64,000 bases of DNA from the NCBI RefSeq assembly GCF_001037495.1, contig NZ_KQ089822.1, positions 1,488,001-1,552,000 of the forward strand. Reading direction: 5' to 3'. Source of the DNA: Citrobacter sp. MGH106 (lineage in GTDB: Bacteria > Pseudomonadota > Gammaproteobacteria > Enterobacterales > Enterobacteriaceae). The notes beneath the pieces are model-generated. The model saw only the letters and a program-made list of their open reading frames with translations, was not told the DNA's origin and searched no databases. Positions 42,589 through 52,845 of the stretch are shown here, one piece after another (positions within the stretch are counted from its first letter, which is position 1; every line of letters begins with the position of its first letter). Position numbers and translations under genes: made by a program.

Positions 42589-43221
42589 ATGCAATATATC
42601 CAGCAACCCCAGGCGATTGAGGCCAAAAGTTTCGACATTATTGGTGAGATCATCAGTGAAACCCGTCCGGACTATCAGTTTGCCAGTCCGTTACATGAGG
42701 CCATCATTAAGCGGGTTATCCACACCACGGCAGACTTTGACTGGCTGGACATTCTCTGGTTTTCCAGTGATGTGCTGGAGCAGTTTTGCGCCGCGCTACG
42801 TCGTCCGAGCGTGATTTACACTGATACCACGATGGCGCTTTCCGGGATCAATAAAACACTGCTGGCAAAATTTGGCGGTGAGTGCCGCTGCTATATCAGC
42901 GACCCGCGCGTGGTGCGTGCGGCAAAAGAACAGGGGATCACCCGTTCAATGGCGGCCGTAGATATTGCAGTGAAGGAAGAAGGCGAAAAGCTGTTTGTCT
43001 TCGGTAACGCACCGACGGCGCTGTTCCGCCTGCTTGAGCACGATGTTGCCGTCAGTGGCGTGGTCGGCGTACCGGTAGGTTTTGTCGGCGCGGAAGAGTC
43101 GAAAGATGCACTGACGCAAAGTAACTTGCCAGCTATTGCCGCCTTAGGCCGCAAAGGGGGGAGCAATGTCGCCGCCGCTATCGTCAACGCTATGCTCTAC
43201 CACATGCAGGGGGAGCGATGA
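42589..43221 (+). CDS. cbiC: CbiC, cobalt-precorrin-8 methylmutase
   Basis: A 210-residue enzyme that moves the C11 methyl group to C12, giving cobyrinic acid. The catalytic histidine lies in [12 protein letters not shown], as in CobH. Only one domain is present, which is usual. Its stop overlaps the cbiD start by 4 nt. Confidence 0.95.
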   Translation: MQYIQQPQAIEAKSFDIIGEIISETRPDYQFASPLHEAIIKRVIHTTADFDWLDILWFSSDVLEQFCAALRRPSVIYTDTTMALSGINKTLLAKFGGECRCYISDPRVVRAAKEQGITRSMAAVDIAVKEEGEKLFVFGNAPTALFRLLEHDVAVSGVVGVPVGFVGAEESKDALTQSNLPAIAALGRKGGSNVAAAIVNAMLYHMQGER

Positions 43222-44357
43222 GCGACCAACCCTTCGATGCTCCGGTATGGCATAACGGAAAAGCACTGCGCAAAGGATACACCACAGGATCTTGTGCGAC
43301 GGCGGCAGCGAAAGTAGCTGCGCTGATGGTATTGCGTCAGCATTTGATCCATCAGGTTTCAATTGTGACGCCTTCCGGTGTGACGCTATGTCTGAATGTT
43401 GAGTCGCCGCACATTGAAGGACAGCAGGCTATTGCCGCCATCCGCAAAGATGGTGGCGATGACGTGGACGCCACGCATGGCATGCTGATTTTCGCCCGTG
43501 TAACGTTAGACGATAGCGGAGAAATCCGCTTACAGGGTGGTGAAGGCGTCGGTACGGTGACCCGCAAAGGTATTGGCCTGCCGGTGGGGAGTTCGGCGAT
43601 TAACCGAACGCCTCGCCAGACGATTGAATCTGCCGTACGTGAGGCTATCGGACCAAATCGCGGAGCGCAAATTAAAATCTTCGCTCCAGAAGGTGAAGAA
43701 CGGGCGCAAAAAACCTACAACTCGCGTCTTGGTATTCTGGGCGGTATTTCCATCATTGGTACCACCGGTATCGTTACACCGATGTCGGAAGAAAGCTGGA
43801 AGCGTTCACTGTCGCTGGAACTCGAAATCAAACGTGCCGCCGGGCTGGATCGCGTCGTGCTGGTGCCGGGCAACCACGGTGAACGTTTCGTCCGCGAACA
43901 GATGGGGATAGATACGCAGGTTGTCGTCACCATGAGTAACTTCGTGGGTTACATGATTGAAGAGGCGGTACGCCTTGGGTTCCGACAAATCGTCCTGGTT
44001 GGCCATCCTGGTAAGCTCATTAAAATAGCAGCAGGAATTTTCCATACCCATAGCCATATTGCCGATGCCCGTATGGAGACACTTGTTGCCCATCTGGCAT
44101 TGCTTGGTGCCCCGCTGGAGTTACTGACGCTGGTCAGTGACTGCGATACTACTGAAGCCGCGATGGAGCACATCGACGCATACGGCTTTCAGCATATCTA
44201 TAACCATCTGGCTAAGCGTATCTGCATGCGCGTTCTGCAAACTTTGCGCTTTACGAAAAATCCCCCGACCTGCGACGCCATTATGTTCTCTTTTGATAAC
44301 CAGATCCTTGGTAGCAACCGTCCTGTCGCCGAGATTGCGGAGGAGATGCAATGTTAA
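43218..44357 (+). CDS. cbiD: CbiD, cobalt-precorrin-5B C1-methyltransferase
   Basis: A 379-residue protein with no resemblance to the other SAM methyltransferases of the pathway. The N-terminal motif [18 protein letters not shown] is diagnostic of the family. It methylates C1 during anaerobic ring contraction. It overlaps cbiC by 4 nt and cbiE by 7 nt. Confidence 0.95.
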   Translation: MSDQPFDAPVWHNGKALRKGYTTGSCATAAAKVAALMVLRQHLIHQVSIVTPSGVTLCLNVESPHIEGQQAIAAIRKDGGDDVDATHGMLIFARVTLDDSGEIRLQGGEGVGTVTRKGIGLPVGSSAINRTPRQTIESAVREAIGPNRGAQIKIFAPEGEERAQKTYNSRLGILGGISIIGTTGIVTPMSEESWKRSLSLELEIKRAAGLDRVVLVPGNHGERFVREQMGIDTQVVVTMSNFVGYMIEEAVRLGFRQIVLVGHPGKLIKIAAGIFHTHSHIADARMETLVAHLALLGAPLELLTLVSDCDTTEAAMEHIDAYGFQHIYNHLAKRICMRVLQTLRFTKNPPTCDAIMFSFDNQILGSNRPVAEIAEEMQC

Positions 44358-44956
44358 CTGTTGTAGGGATGGGGCCCGCGGGGTTGCATCTGATGACGCC
44401 GGCGGCGCGCGATGCGGTCGCAATAGCGGATGTTCTTGTCGGTGGCAAGCGGCATCTGCAGCAGTTCCCGAATTTTACCGGTGAACAGTTTGTCCTCGGG
44501 GCCAACATCCCGGAGTTATTGGGCTGGATTAGCGCTCATCAGGACCGACACGTGGTGGTACTGGCGTCTGGTGATCCTCTGTTTTACGGCATCGGTACCC
44601 GGATGGTGGCGCACTTTGGCATCGAAAATGTGCGCATTATTCCCGGTATTAGTGCGGTGCAGTACCTTTGTGCGCAGTCCGGCATTGATATGAACGACAT
44701 GTGGCTCACCAGTAGCCACGGTCGCAACGTTTGTTTCGATGAGCTGGCTCGACATAACAAAGTGGCAATGGTCACGGATGCCTTGTGTGGCCCGCGTGAA
44801 ATCGCCCATCAACTGATTGCACGGGGTAAGGGACATCGCTGGATGGTGATTGGCGAAAACCTGGCGATGGAAAATGAGCGTATCCACTGCCTGCCTCTCA
44901 GTGAAATTAATGCCGACTATGACATGAATGCAGTGGTGATCCTCGATGAAAGATGA
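44351..44956 (+). CDS. cbiE: CbiE, cobalt-precorrin-7 C5-methyltransferase
   Basis: A 201-residue tetrapyrrole methylase with the N-terminal GMGPAG loop and the SAM-binding [12 protein letters not shown] segment. It works with CbiT to methylate C5 and C15; in aerobic organisms both are fused as CobL. It overlaps cbiD by 7 nt and cbiT by 11 nt, an order fitting the joint reaction. Confidence 0.95.
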   Translation: MLTVVGMGPAGLHLMTPAARDAVAIADVLVGGKRHLQQFPNFTGEQFVLGANIPELLGWISAHQDRHVVVLASGDPLFYGIGTRMVAHFGIENVRIIPGISAVQYLCAQSGIDMNDMWLTSSHGRNVCFDELARHNKVAMVTDALCGPREIAHQLIARGKGHRWMVIGENLAMENERIHCLPLSEINADYDMNAVVILDER

Positions 44957-45515
44957 GCTTTTTCTGCGTGGAGGGAAAGTGCCGATGACCAAAGAAGCGG
45001 TACGCGCACTTGCCCTCTCAAAACTTGAATTACACCGTGCCAGTCACCTGATTGATATTGGTGCAGGAACCGGCAGTGTATCAATCGAAGCGGCGTTGCA
45101 ATATCCGTCGCTGCGCGTCACGGCTATCGAGCGTAACCCTGATGCGTTAAGGCTTCTGGACGAAAATCGCCAGCATTTTGCCTGCGGGAATATCGACATT
45201 TTTCCCGGTATCGCGCCGATGACCATCACCGAAAAAGCCGATGCCATCTTTATGGGCGGCAGCGGTGGCCATCTGACCGATCTGATTGACTGGTCGATGC
45301 GTCAACTGCATCCGGCAGGACGGTTGGTGATGACGTTCATCCTTCAGGAAAACCTGAATACCGCCCTGGCTCATCTGGACCATCTAGGCGTACAGAGGGT
45401 GGATTGCCTGCAAATGCAGGTTTCATCTCTGACTGTGCTCGGTAGTGGTCACTATTTCAAACCGAATAATCCCGTTTTTGTTATCGCCTGTCAGAAGGAA
45501 GGAAACCATGTCTGA
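44946..45515 (+). CDS. cbiT: CbiT, cobalt-precorrin-6B C15-methyltransferase (decarboxylating)
   Basis: A 189-residue Rossmann-type SAM methyltransferase with motif [15 protein letters not shown] near residue 37. It methylates C15 and removes the C12 acetate carboxyl. It is unlike CbiE in fold. It overlaps cbiE by 11 nt and cbiF by 8 nt. Three residues shorter than the Salmonella protein as I recall it. Confidence 0.94.
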   Translation: MKDELFLRGGKVPMTKEAVRALALSKLELHRASHLIDIGAGTGSVSIEAALQYPSLRVTAIERNPDALRLLDENRQHFACGNIDIFPGIAPMTITEKADAIFMGGSGGHLTDLIDWSMRQLHPAGRLVMTFILQENLNTALAHLDHLGVQRVDCLQMQVSSLTVLGSGHYFKPNNPVFVIACQKEGNHV

Positions 45516-46281
45516 GATTTTTGATCCCCGTAGTGTGTGGTTTGTTGGCGCTGGTCCTGGCGATCGTGAGCTGATCACCCTTAAAGGTTACCGCTTGCTG
45601 CAGCAGGCGCAGGTGGTTATCTACGCCGGGTCGCTGATTAACACTGAACTGCTGGATTATTGCCCGGCAGGCGCTGAGTGCCATGATAGCGCGGAACTGC
45701 ATCTGGAGCAGATCCTCGACCTGATGGAAGCCGGAGTGAAGGCAGGAAAAACCGTAGTACGCCTGCAAACTGGTGATGTCTCGTTGTATGGCTCTGTGCG
45801 TGAGCAGGGCGAAGAGCTGACCAAACGTGGGATTGACTGGCAGGTTGTACCGGGTGTCAGCGCATTCCTCGGTGCAGCGGCCGAACTTGGTGTCGAGTAC
45901 ACCGTACCTGAAGTTTCACAGAGTCTGATTATTACCCGCCTGGAGGGCCGCACGCCGGTACCAGAACGTGAACAGCTGGAGTCGTTTGCCAGCCACCAGA
46001 CGTCCATGGCGATTTATCTTTCTGTCCAGCGTATTCACCGGGTTGCTGAACGTCTGGTTGAAGGCGGTTACCCGGCGACCACACCAGTGGCAGTCATCTA
46101 CAAAGCGACCTGGCCAGAAAGCCAGACCGTGCGCGGCACCCTGGCTGATATCGGCGACAAAGTACGCGATGCAGGGATCCGCAAAACGGCGCTCATTCTG
46201 GTCGGTAATTTCCTGGGCTCGGAGTACCACTACTCCAAACTCTATGCGGCGGACTTTAGCCATGAATACCGTAAAGCCTGA
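45508..46281 (+). CDS. cbiF: CbiF, cobalt-precorrin-4 C11-methyltransferase
   Basis: A 257-residue tetrapyrrole methylase with the [11 protein letters not shown] loop at the N-terminus, [12 protein letters not shown] in the SAM site and [12 protein letters not shown]. The ATG at 45508 follows AAGGAAGG; a longer frame into cbiT is rejected. It overlaps cbiT by 8 nt and cbiG by 20 nt. Confidence 0.95.
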   Translation: MSEIFDPRSVWFVGAGPGDRELITLKGYRLLQQAQVVIYAGSLINTELLDYCPAGAECHDSAELHLEQILDLMEAGVKAGKTVVRLQTGDVSLYGSVREQGEELTKRGIDWQVVPGVSAFLGAAAELGVEYTVPEVSQSLIITRLEGRTPVPEREQLESFASHQTSMAIYLSVQRIHRVAERLVEGGYPATTPVAVIYKATWPESQTVRGTLADIGDKVRDAGIRKTALILVGNFLGSEYHYSKLYAADFSHEYRKA

Positions 46282-47317
46282 ATCTATTGCACTGTTTTGC
46301 CTGACACCGGGCGGCGTGACGCTTGCGAAGCGTCTGGCGGCGATGCTGCCGGTAACCTGTTTCACCAGTGAAAAGTTGCTGGAGGAGGGATTTCTTCCGT
46401 TCGAAAACGGTTTTGCCAATGCTGCGCGCGACGCTTTTGCGAACTACTCAGCGCTGATTTTTATTGGTGCGACCGGTATTGCGGTACGCGTACTGGCCCC
46501 GCTGGTAAACGACAAGTTCTGCGATCCGGCGGTTGTGGTGATTGATGAGCGTGCCCAGCATGTTATCAGCCTGCTCTCAGGTCATGCGGGGGGCGCTAAT
46601 GCCCTTGCGCGTTATCTGGCGGGAATGCTGGGGGCTGATCCGGTGATTACGACCGCGACGGATGTGAATGATATGGCGGCTCTGGACACGCTTGCGTTCC
46701 AGTTGAATGCGCGAATGACCGATTTCCGCTCAGTGGTAAAAATTGTCAACCAGATGCTGGTTAGCAACAAACGGGTGGGGCTGTGGTGGGATGATGAACT
46801 GGCACAGGACGTCAGCCATTGTGATCGCCGTGGTTTTATCACCGTAACCGATCTCACGCAATTACCGGAACTGGATGCGTTAATTTGCATCACTCTGCGC
46901 ACCGATTTACCAGAAATGCCCATCCCGCACTGGAAGCTGGTGCCACAGCGGGTGGTGGCTGGAATTGGTTGTCGCCGTGATACGCCATTTCCGTTGTTAG
47001 CCGAGTTGCTTGCCCGTCAACTTGAAGCCCAGCGGCTCGATCCGCTGGCGTTAAAAGCGATTGGCAGCATCACGCTGAAAAAAGATGAACAGGGACTTAT
47101 CCAACTGGCCTCCTGCTGTCGCGTACCTTTCGAAACCTTTACTGCTGACGCGCTGCGTGAGCATGAACACCGTTTTCCTGCTTCGTCGTTTGTTCGCAAA
47201 ACGGTCGGCACGGGAAGTGTTTCCGGTCCTGCAGCCTGGCTACTGAGTCATGGACAACTGTTAGGCGAGACCCTGCGTGAACAGGGCGTCACTATTACTT
47301 TGGGAGTTTCACACTGA
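46262..47317 (+). CDS. cbiG: CbiG, cobalt-precorrin-5A hydrolase
   Basis: A 351-residue enzyme that opens the delta-lactone and releases C20 as acetaldehyde, a step unique to the anaerobic pathway. It has N-terminal and C-terminal CbiG domains, with [15 protein letters not shown] in the first and [13 protein letters not shown] in the second. The start [12 protein letters not shown] at 46262 matches the family; about 98 upstream codons in frame overlap cbiF and are rejected. The stop overlaps the cbiH start by one base. Confidence 0.95.
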   Translation: MNTVKPESIALFCLTPGGVTLAKRLAAMLPVTCFTSEKLLEEGFLPFENGFANAARDAFANYSALIFIGATGIAVRVLAPLVNDKFCDPAVVVIDERAQHVISLLSGHAGGANALARYLAGMLGADPVITTATDVNDMAALDTLAFQLNARMTDFRSVVKIVNQMLVSNKRVGLWWDDELAQDVSHCDRRGFITVTDLTQLPELDALICITLRTDLPEMPIPHWKLVPQRVVAGIGCRRDTPFPLLAELLARQLEAQRLDPLALKAIGSITLKKDEQGLIQLASCCRVPFETFTADALREHEHRFPASSFVRKTVGTGSVSGPAAWLLSHGQLLGETLREQGVTITLGVSH

Positions 47318-48042
47318 TGTTAACCGTAATTGGAATTGGCCCTGGCTCGCAGGCAATGATGACCATGGAAGCCGTTGAAGCACTGCAGGCGGCAGAAATT
47401 ATTGTTGGCTATAAAACATACACCCATCTGGTAAAAGCCTTCACTGGTGATAAGCAGGTGATCAAAACCGGTATGTGCAAAGAGATTGAACGCTGCCAGG
47501 CGGCAATTGAACTGGCGCAGGCTGGGCACAACGTGGCGTTGATCAGCAGTGGCGACGCCGGGATTTATGGCATGGCCGGGTTGGTACTCGAACTGGTCAG
47601 CAAGCAGAAGCTGGATGTTGAGGTCAAGCTGGTTCCAGGGATGACGGCCAGTATTGCTGCGGCGTCTTTGCTGGGCGCACCGTTGATGCACGACTTTTGC
47701 CATATCAGTCTCAGCGATCTGTTAACACCATGGCCGGTGATTGAAAAACGCATTGTTGCCGCAGGTGAAGCTGACTTCGTTATCTGTTTCTACAACCCGC
47801 GCAGCCGCGGCCGTGAAGGGCACCTGGCGCGTGCTTTTGAACTGCTTTCGACCAGTAAAAGCGCGCAAACGCCGGTGGGGATCGTGAAGTCGGCGGGGCG
47901 TAAAAAACAGGAGAAATGGCTGACCACGCTGGGTGAAATGGACTTTGAACCGGTTGATATGACCAGTCTGGTGATTGTTGGTAATAAAACGACCTATGTT
48001 CAGGATGGCCTGATGATCACGCCACGGGGTTATGTGCTGTGA
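47317..48042 (+). CDS. cbiH: CbiH, cobalt-factor III C17-methyltransferase
   Basis: A 241-residue tetrapyrrole methylase with GIGPGSQAMMT at the N-terminus and ISSGDAGIYGMAG in the SAM site. It methylates C17 and drives the ring contraction of the anaerobic route. The TGATG junction couples it to cbiG. It overlaps cbiJ by 4 nt (GTGA). Confidence 0.95.
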   Translation: MLTVIGIGPGSQAMMTMEAVEALQAAEIIVGYKTYTHLVKAFTGDKQVIKTGMCKEIERCQAAIELAQAGHNVALISSGDAGIYGMAGLVLELVSKQKLDVEVKLVPGMTASIAAASLLGAPLMHDFCHISLSDLLTPWPVIEKRIVAAGEADFVICFYNPRSRGREGHLARAFELLSTSKSAQTPVGIVKSAGRKKQEKWLTTLGEMDFEPVDMTSLVIVGNKTTYVQDGLMITPRGYVL

Positions 48043-48824
48043 ATTACGGAGATGTACTGGTCATGGGTGGCACCAGCGATGCACGTATGCTGTGCCAGCA
48101 ATTGGATGCAGCAAACGTGGCCTATACCCTGTCGGTTGCAACACCGACAGGGAAACAGCTGGCGGGCGACATCAAAGGTCAGGTGCGCTGTGGACGCCTG
48201 GAGCGGGAGCAGATGATTGCCTGGCTGCAAGAAAATGGTACGCGCTGGGTGATCGATGCTTCACATCCTTATGCCGAAGTGGTGAGCCGTAACATCATGA
48301 GCGCATGTGAAGCGGCAGGCGTACTGCTAAGCCGCTATCAGCGCCCTGAGCAACTGAGTGATTTAACGCACCCGCATTTGTACACCGTGCAGAGTATTCA
48401 ACAAGCCTGCGATGTAGCGCGACGCTTCGGTGAGCGCGTACTGCTGACGACCGGTAGTAAAGATCTGGCTATCTGGCGTACGGGATTGCCGGATAAAACG
48501 CTGCTGGCTCGCGTACTGCCGGTACCTGAGGTTATCCAGCAATGTGCGGATTTGGGCTTTGGCGTGGGTGAAATTTTCGCACTGTGCGGTCCTTTTAGCG
48601 CCGAGTTTAATGCTGCGTTCTACCGCCAGTGTCTGGCTGATGTGGTTATCACTAAAGCATCGGGTGCGGAAGGCGGTTATCAGGAAAAAGTACAACCTTG
48701 TCTGGATGCCGGTATCCCCTGCATCGTGATTACACGTCCGGCACCTTTGGTGACGGGAGAAGAGTTACTGGAAAGTCAGGCCGCATTTGGGGCGCGTTTA
48801 GCGCGCTGGCTGGCCACGGCTTAA
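48039..48824 (+). CDS. cbiJ: CbiJ, cobalt-precorrin-6A reductase
   Basis: A 261-residue NADH-dependent reductase of the CobK/CbiJ family. The GGTSDARMLC motif near residue 10 and the LLTTGSKDLA segment are typical. It begins with GTG in a GTGA overlap with the cbiH stop, the only plausible start. Product passes to CbiT/CbiE encoded upstream. Confidence 0.94.
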   Translation: MNYGDVLVMGGTSDARMLCQQLDAANVAYTLSVATPTGKQLAGDIKGQVRCGRLEREQMIAWLQENGTRWVIDASHPYAEVVSRNIMSACEAAGVLLSRYQRPEQLSDLTHPHLYTVQSIQQACDVARRFGERVLLTTGSKDLAIWRTGLPDKTLLARVLPVPEVIQQCADLGFGVGEIFALCGPFSAEFNAAFYRQCLADVVITKASGAEGGYQEKVQPCLDAGIPCIVITRPAPLVTGEELLESQAAFGARLARWLATA

Positions 48825-48834
48825 GGAGTAAGAG

Positions 48835-49629
48835 ATGAAGAAAGCGCTTCTGGTGGTCAGCTTTGGCACCAGCTACCACGACACCTGCGAGAAAAATATT
48901 GTGGCCTGTGAGCGTGATCTTGCAGCCAGTTGCCCTGACCGCGATCTGTTTCGGGCGTTTACCTCCGGGATGATCATCCGCAAGCTCAAACAGCGTGATG
49001 GCATCGATATCGACACGCCGCTGCAGGCACTGCAAAAGCTGGCGGAGCAGGGCTATCAGGATGTGGCTATTCAGTCGCTGCACATCATCAACGGTGACGA
49101 ATACGAAAAAATTGTCCGTGAAGTTCAGAGCATGCGCCCGCTGTTTTCGCGCCTGACGCTGGGTGTACCGCTACTGAGTAGCCACGATGATTACGCGCAG
49201 TTGATGCTGGCGCTGCAACAACAGATGCCGCCGCTTAAAGAGAGTGAAAAAGTGGTGTTTATGGGACACGGAGCTAGTCACCATGCGTTTGCCGCCTACG
49301 CCTGTCTCGATCACATGATGACGGCGCAGCGTTTTCCGGCCCGTGTAGGGGCAGTGGAGAGCTATCCGGAAGTGGAAGTGATTATTGAAAGTTTGCGTCA
49401 GGAAGGTGTAACGGCGGTGCATCTGATGCCGCTGATGTTAGTTGCTGGCGACCACGCCATCAATGATATGGCTTCCGATGAAGATGACTCGTGGAAGACG
49501 TTATTCAACGCTGCGGGAATTCCGGCCACGCCGTGGTTAAGTGGTTTGGGTGAGAACCCGGCGGTACGTGCCATGTTCGTGGCACATTTACAGCAGGCGC
49601 TGAACGTGGCGCTGGAGGAAGCAGCATGA
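48835..49629 (+). CDS. cbiK: CbiK, sirohydrochlorin cobaltochelatase
   Basis: A 264-residue ATP-independent class II chelatase that inserts cobalt into sirohydrochlorin, the entry step of the anaerobic pathway. H145 in MGHGASHHAFA is the metal-binding residue; a second His lies in AGDHAIND. No signal peptide, so cytosolic. It is 10 nt after cbiJ, follows AGGAG and overlaps cbiL by 4 nt. Confidence 0.95.
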   Translation: MKKALLVVSFGTSYHDTCEKNIVACERDLAASCPDRDLFRAFTSGMIIRKLKQRDGIDIDTPLQALQKLAEQGYQDVAIQSLHIINGDEYEKIVREVQSMRPLFSRLTLGVPLLSSHDDYAQLMLALQQQMPPLKESEKVVFMGHGASHHAFAAYACLDHMMTAQRFPARVGAVESYPEVEVIIESLRQEGVTAVHLMPLMLVAGDHAINDMASDEDDSWKTLFNAAGIPATPWLSGLGENPAVRAMFVAHLQQALNVALEEAA

Positions 49630-50339
49630 GCGGTAAATTGTATGCACTCAGCACCGGACCAGGTGCTTCCGATCTGATCACCGTGCGTGCAGCGCGCACT
49701 CTTGGCGCACTGGATATTCTCTATGCGCCAGCCGGGCGTAAAGGTGGGGATAGCCTGGCGCTGTCGATCGTGCGTGAATACATTGGTGAACAGACTGAAG
49801 TGCGCTGCTGCCATTTTCCTATGAGTGCTGACAGCGCGGAAAAAGAAGCCGTCTGGGACGAGGTCGCTGCCGCGTTGGTACAGGAAGTGAATGCCGGTAA
49901 GCAGGTAGGTTTTATCACCCTCGGCGACGCCATGCTGTTTAGTACCTGGGTCTTTTTACTCCAGCGGATTGGCTGCCCTGACTGGTTAGAGATCGTCCCT
50001 GGTGTGACTTCTTTTGCCGCTATTGCCGCCCGCTCAAAAACGCCGCTTGCTATGGAGCAGCAGTCGCTGGCAGTTGTCTCCTGTACCGCACCGGAAACAG
50101 AAATCCAGCAGGCGTTAAAGCAACATGACAGTCTGGTACTGATGAAAGTGTATGGTCGTTTTGCGCGCATCAAGGCATTGCTACAACAAGAGGGTCTGCT
50201 GGACTGCGCGTTAATGATGTCAGAAGCCACGCTGCCGGGTGAGCAGTGCTGGCGTCATCTCAATGAAGTGAGTGACGATCAGCCGCTGCCTTATTTCTCG
50301 ACCATTCTGGTCAACAAACAGTGGGAGTATGCACAATGA
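49626..50339 (+). CDS. cbiL: CbiL, cobalt-factor II C20-methyltransferase
   Basis: A 237-residue tetrapyrrole methylase with STGPGASDLIT at the N-terminus and ITLGDAMLFSTW in the SAM region. It methylates C20, which CbiG later removes. It overlaps both cbiK and cbiM by 4 nt. Confidence 0.95.
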   Translation: MSGKLYALSTGPGASDLITVRAARTLGALDILYAPAGRKGGDSLALSIVREYIGEQTEVRCCHFPMSADSAEKEAVWDEVAAALVQEVNAGKQVGFITLGDAMLFSTWVFLLQRIGCPDWLEIVPGVTSFAAIAARSKTPLAMEQQSLAVVSCTAPETEIQQALKQHDSLVLMKVYGRFARIKALLQQEGLLDCALMMSEATLPGEQCWRHLNEVSDDQPLPYFSTILVNKQWEYAQ

Positions 50340-51073
50340 AGCTTGAACAACAGCTAAAACAGCTGTCTTTCAGCGGGTTGGCCGCGGCGCTATTACTGAT
50401 GATTGTCCCTGAAAAAGCGTTCGCGATGCACATTATGGAAGGTTTTTTACCGCCGATGTGGGCGCTGGCCTGGTGGCTGCTGTTTTTACCTTGTCTGTGG
50501 TATGGACTGGTACGCCTGCGTCAAATCGTGCAGGAAGATAACCACCAGAAAGTTCTGTTGGCACTGTGTGGGGCGTTTATTTTCGTTCTGTCGGCGCTAA
50601 AAATTCCTTCTGTGACAGGCAGTTGCTCGCATCCGACTGGGGTCGGTCTGGCCGTTATTCTGTTTGGGCCGGGCGTCGTGGCGATTCTTGGTGCGATCGT
50701 CTTGTTATTCCAGGCGTTGCTGCTGGCTCATGGCGGTTTGACAACGCTGGGCGCGAACGGCATGTCGATGGCGGTTATTGGCCCGGTAGTGGGTTACATG
50801 GTGTGGAAGATGGCCTGTCGCGCGGGGTTCCGTCGTGATGTCTGCGTCTTCCTGTGCGCTATGCTGGCGGATCTTGTGACCTATTTTGTTACCTCGGTCC
50901 AGTTGGGTGTCGCCTTCCCGGATCCGGGGGCAGGCGCGATGGGGTCAATTATCAAATTTATGGGGATTTTCTGTCTGACGCAGATCCCAATTGCTATCGC
51001 GGAAGGCTTGCTGACCGTGATGATCTACGACCAGTTAACCAAACGTCAGTTGATTACGGCACAAGGACATTAA
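50336..51073 (+). CDS. cbiM: CbiM, cobalt ECF transporter substrate-binding membrane subunit
   Basis: A 245-residue membrane protein. A signal-like N-terminus ends at KAFA, leaving a mature protein that begins MHIMEGFLPP; the free N-terminus and its His bind cobalt in this family. Further conserved parts are CSHPTGVGL and AHGGLTTLGANG. Start at 50336 (ATGA overlap with cbiL). With CbiN, CbiQ and CbiO it supplies cobalt to CbiK. Confidence 0.95.
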   Translation: MKLEQQLKQLSFSGLAAALLLMIVPEKAFAMHIMEGFLPPMWALAWWLLFLPCLWYGLVRLRQIVQEDNHQKVLLALCGAFIFVLSALKIPSVTGSCSHPTGVGLAVILFGPGVVAILGAIVLLFQALLLAHGGLTTLGANGMSMAVIGPVVGYMVWKMACRAGFRRDVCVFLCAMLADLVTYFVTSVQLGVAFPDPGAGAMGSIIKFMGIFCLTQIPIAIAEGLLTVMIYDQLTKRQLITAQGH

Positions 51074-51075
51074 CG

Positions 51076-51357
51076 ATGAAAAAGACGCTGATTCTGTTAG
51101 GGATGGTGGTGGCGCTGGTGATCCTGCCGTTCTTTATTAACCACGGCGGAGAATACGGTGGCTCGGATGGCGAAGCAGAAAGCCAGATTCAGGCTATCGC
51201 CCCTCATTATGAGCCATGGTTCCAGCCGTTGTATGAACCCGCCAGCGGAGAGATTGAAAGCCTGCTGTTTACTCTTCAGGGATCTCTTGGTGCAGCGGTC
51301 ATTTTCTACATTCTGGGTTACACCAAGGGCAGACAACGTCGTGATGACCGGGCTTGA
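51076..51357 (+). CDS. cbiN: CbiN, cobalt ECF transporter accessory subunit
   Basis: A 93-residue protein with two membrane helices (residues 4-21 and 69-85) and a periplasmic loop between. It helps load CbiM. The start at 51076 lies 2 nt after the cbiM stop. It overlaps cbiQ by 14 nt. Confidence 0.94.
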   Translation: MKKTLILLGMVVALVILPFFINHGGEYGGSDGEAESQIQAIAPHYEPWFQPLYEPASGEIESLLFTLQGSLGAAVIFYILGYTKGRQRRDDRA

Positions 51358-52021
51358 CAGGCTTAGCTACCAGAGCCGCTGGTTTCATGTCTCACCACAG
51401 CGGAAATTCCTGCTCTGGCTGCTGATGATGATCCTGGCCTTTACTCTGCCCCCGATGGGGCAGGGTATTGAGCTGTTACTTATTGCCGCTCTGAGTTGCT
51501 GGTTGCTGCGCATTTCTTTCTGGCGCTGGTGCCGCTGGATGGCATTGCCCTTTGGGTTTCTGGTAGTTGGTGTTGTGACGATTTTATTTAGCGTCAGTCG
51601 CGATCCGCAGACCTTACTGGCCAGCCTTCCGGTGGGGAGCTACTGGCTGGGGATCACCTCCTCGGGCTTACATACCGCCAATGAGACGTTCTGGCGTAGT
51701 CTGGCGGCACTGGCGGCAACATTCTGGCTGGTGCTTAACTTGCCATTTCCGCAGTTAATCATTCTGCTCAAACGTGCGCATGTTCCACGACTGCTCACTG
51801 AACAGATCCTGCTGACCTGGCGCTTTATTTTTATTCTGTTAGACGAAGCGCTCGCCATTCATCGCGCACAAACGCTGCGTTTTGGTTATCGTAGTTTGCC
51901 GTTGAGCTATCGTTCGCTGGCGATGCTGGTGGGATTGTTGTTTACGCGCGTGTTGATCCGCTATCAACAAATGACCACCACACTGGATATCAAACTGTAT
52001 CAGGGTGATTTTCACCTGTAA
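51344..52021 (+). CDS. cbiQ: CbiQ, cobalt ECF transporter transmembrane coupling subunit
   Basis: A 225-residue inner-membrane protein with several hydrophobic helices and the cytoplasmic coupling motifs seen in EcfT proteins (AIHRAQTLRFGYRS). It connects CbiM to the ATPase CbiO. The ATG at 51344 gives the family N-terminus MTGLDRLSYQSRW; an upstream in-frame extension overlaps cbiN. It is 8 nt before cbiO. Confidence 0.94.
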   Translation: MTGLDRLSYQSRWFHVSPQRKFLLWLLMMILAFTLPPMGQGIELLLIAALSCWLLRISFWRWCRWMALPFGFLVVGVVTILFSVSRDPQTLLASLPVGSYWLGITSSGLHTANETFWRSLAALAATFWLVLNLPFPQLIILLKRAHVPRLLTEQILLTWRFIFILLDEALAIHRAQTLRFGYRSLPLSYRSLAMLVGLLFTRVLIRYQQMTTTLDIKLYQGDFHL

Positions 52022-52029
52022 GGAAAAGT

Positions 52030-52845
52030 ATGCTTGCCACCTCAGCGCTTTGGTTTCGCTATCAGGATGACCCCATCCTTAAAGGGCTAACGCTGGACTT
52101 TTCTCCGCATGCTGTCACCGGACTGGTGGGAGCGAACGGCTGCGGGAAATCTACGCTGTTTATGAATCTGAGTGGTTTACTACGCCCGCAGCAGGGGGCG
52201 GTGATGTGGCAAGGAAAACCGCTGGATTACAGCAAGCGTGGTCTGCTGGCGCTGCGCCAGCAGGTGGCAACCGTATTTCAGGATCCCGATCAGCAAATCT
52301 TTTATACCGACATTGACAGTGACATCGCATTCAGTTTGCGCAATCTGGGTGTGGATGAGGCTGAAATTGCCCGACGGGTTGACGATGCATTGACGCTGGT
52401 AGATGCGCAACATTTCCGCCATCAGCCCATTCAATGCTTAAGCCACGGGCAAAAGAAACGTGTTGCGATTGCAGGGGCGCTGGTGTTGCAGGCGCAGTAT
52501 CTGTTACTGGATGAACCCACTGCGGGCCTTGATCCATCGGGTCGTGCGCAGATGATTGAGATTATTAAACGCATTGTGGCGCAAGGAAATCATGTGGTCA
52601 TTTCCAGTCATGATATCGATCTTATTTATGAAGTTAGCGATGCAGTTTACGTTTTACGCCGAGGAGAAGTGCTGACGCACGGCACGCCGGGTGAGGTATT
52701 TGCCCGCACGGATCTTATTGAACAAGCAGGATTAACTCAGCCCTGGCTGGTGAAGCTGCATACACAGTTAGGCTTCCCGCTGTGTAAAACAGAGGCTGAA
52801 TTTTTTAGCTGTATGCGAGAGAACGCACTGAAGGAGGCGTCATGA
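52030..52845 (+). CDS. cbiO: CbiO, cobalt ECF transporter ATPase
   Basis: A 271-residue ABC ATPase. Walker A is [10 protein letters not shown] near residue 36, the signature is [13 protein letters not shown] (SHGQ in place of the common SGGQ), Walker B is [12 protein letters not shown], and the switch His lies in VISSHDIDL. It energises cobalt uptake. Overlaps cbiP by 4 nt. Confidence 0.95.
   Translation: MLATSALWFRYQDDPILKGLTLDFSPHAVTGLVGANGCGKSTLFMNLSGLLRPQQGAVMWQGKPLDYSKRGLLALRQQVATVFQDPDQQIFYTDIDSDIAFSLRNLGVDEAEIARRVDDALTLVDAQHFRHQPIQCLSHGQKKRVAIAGALVLQAQYLLLDEPTAGLDPSGRAQMIEIIKRIVAQGNHVVISSHDIDLIYEVSDAVYVLRRGEVLTHGTPGEVFARTDLIEQAGLTQPWLVKLHTQLGFPLCKTEAEFFSCMRENALKEAS

Noticed and set aside
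45968..46261. Extension of cbiG into cbiF
   Set aside because: It overlaps almost 300 nt of cbiF in another frame. The ATG at 46262 fits the family.
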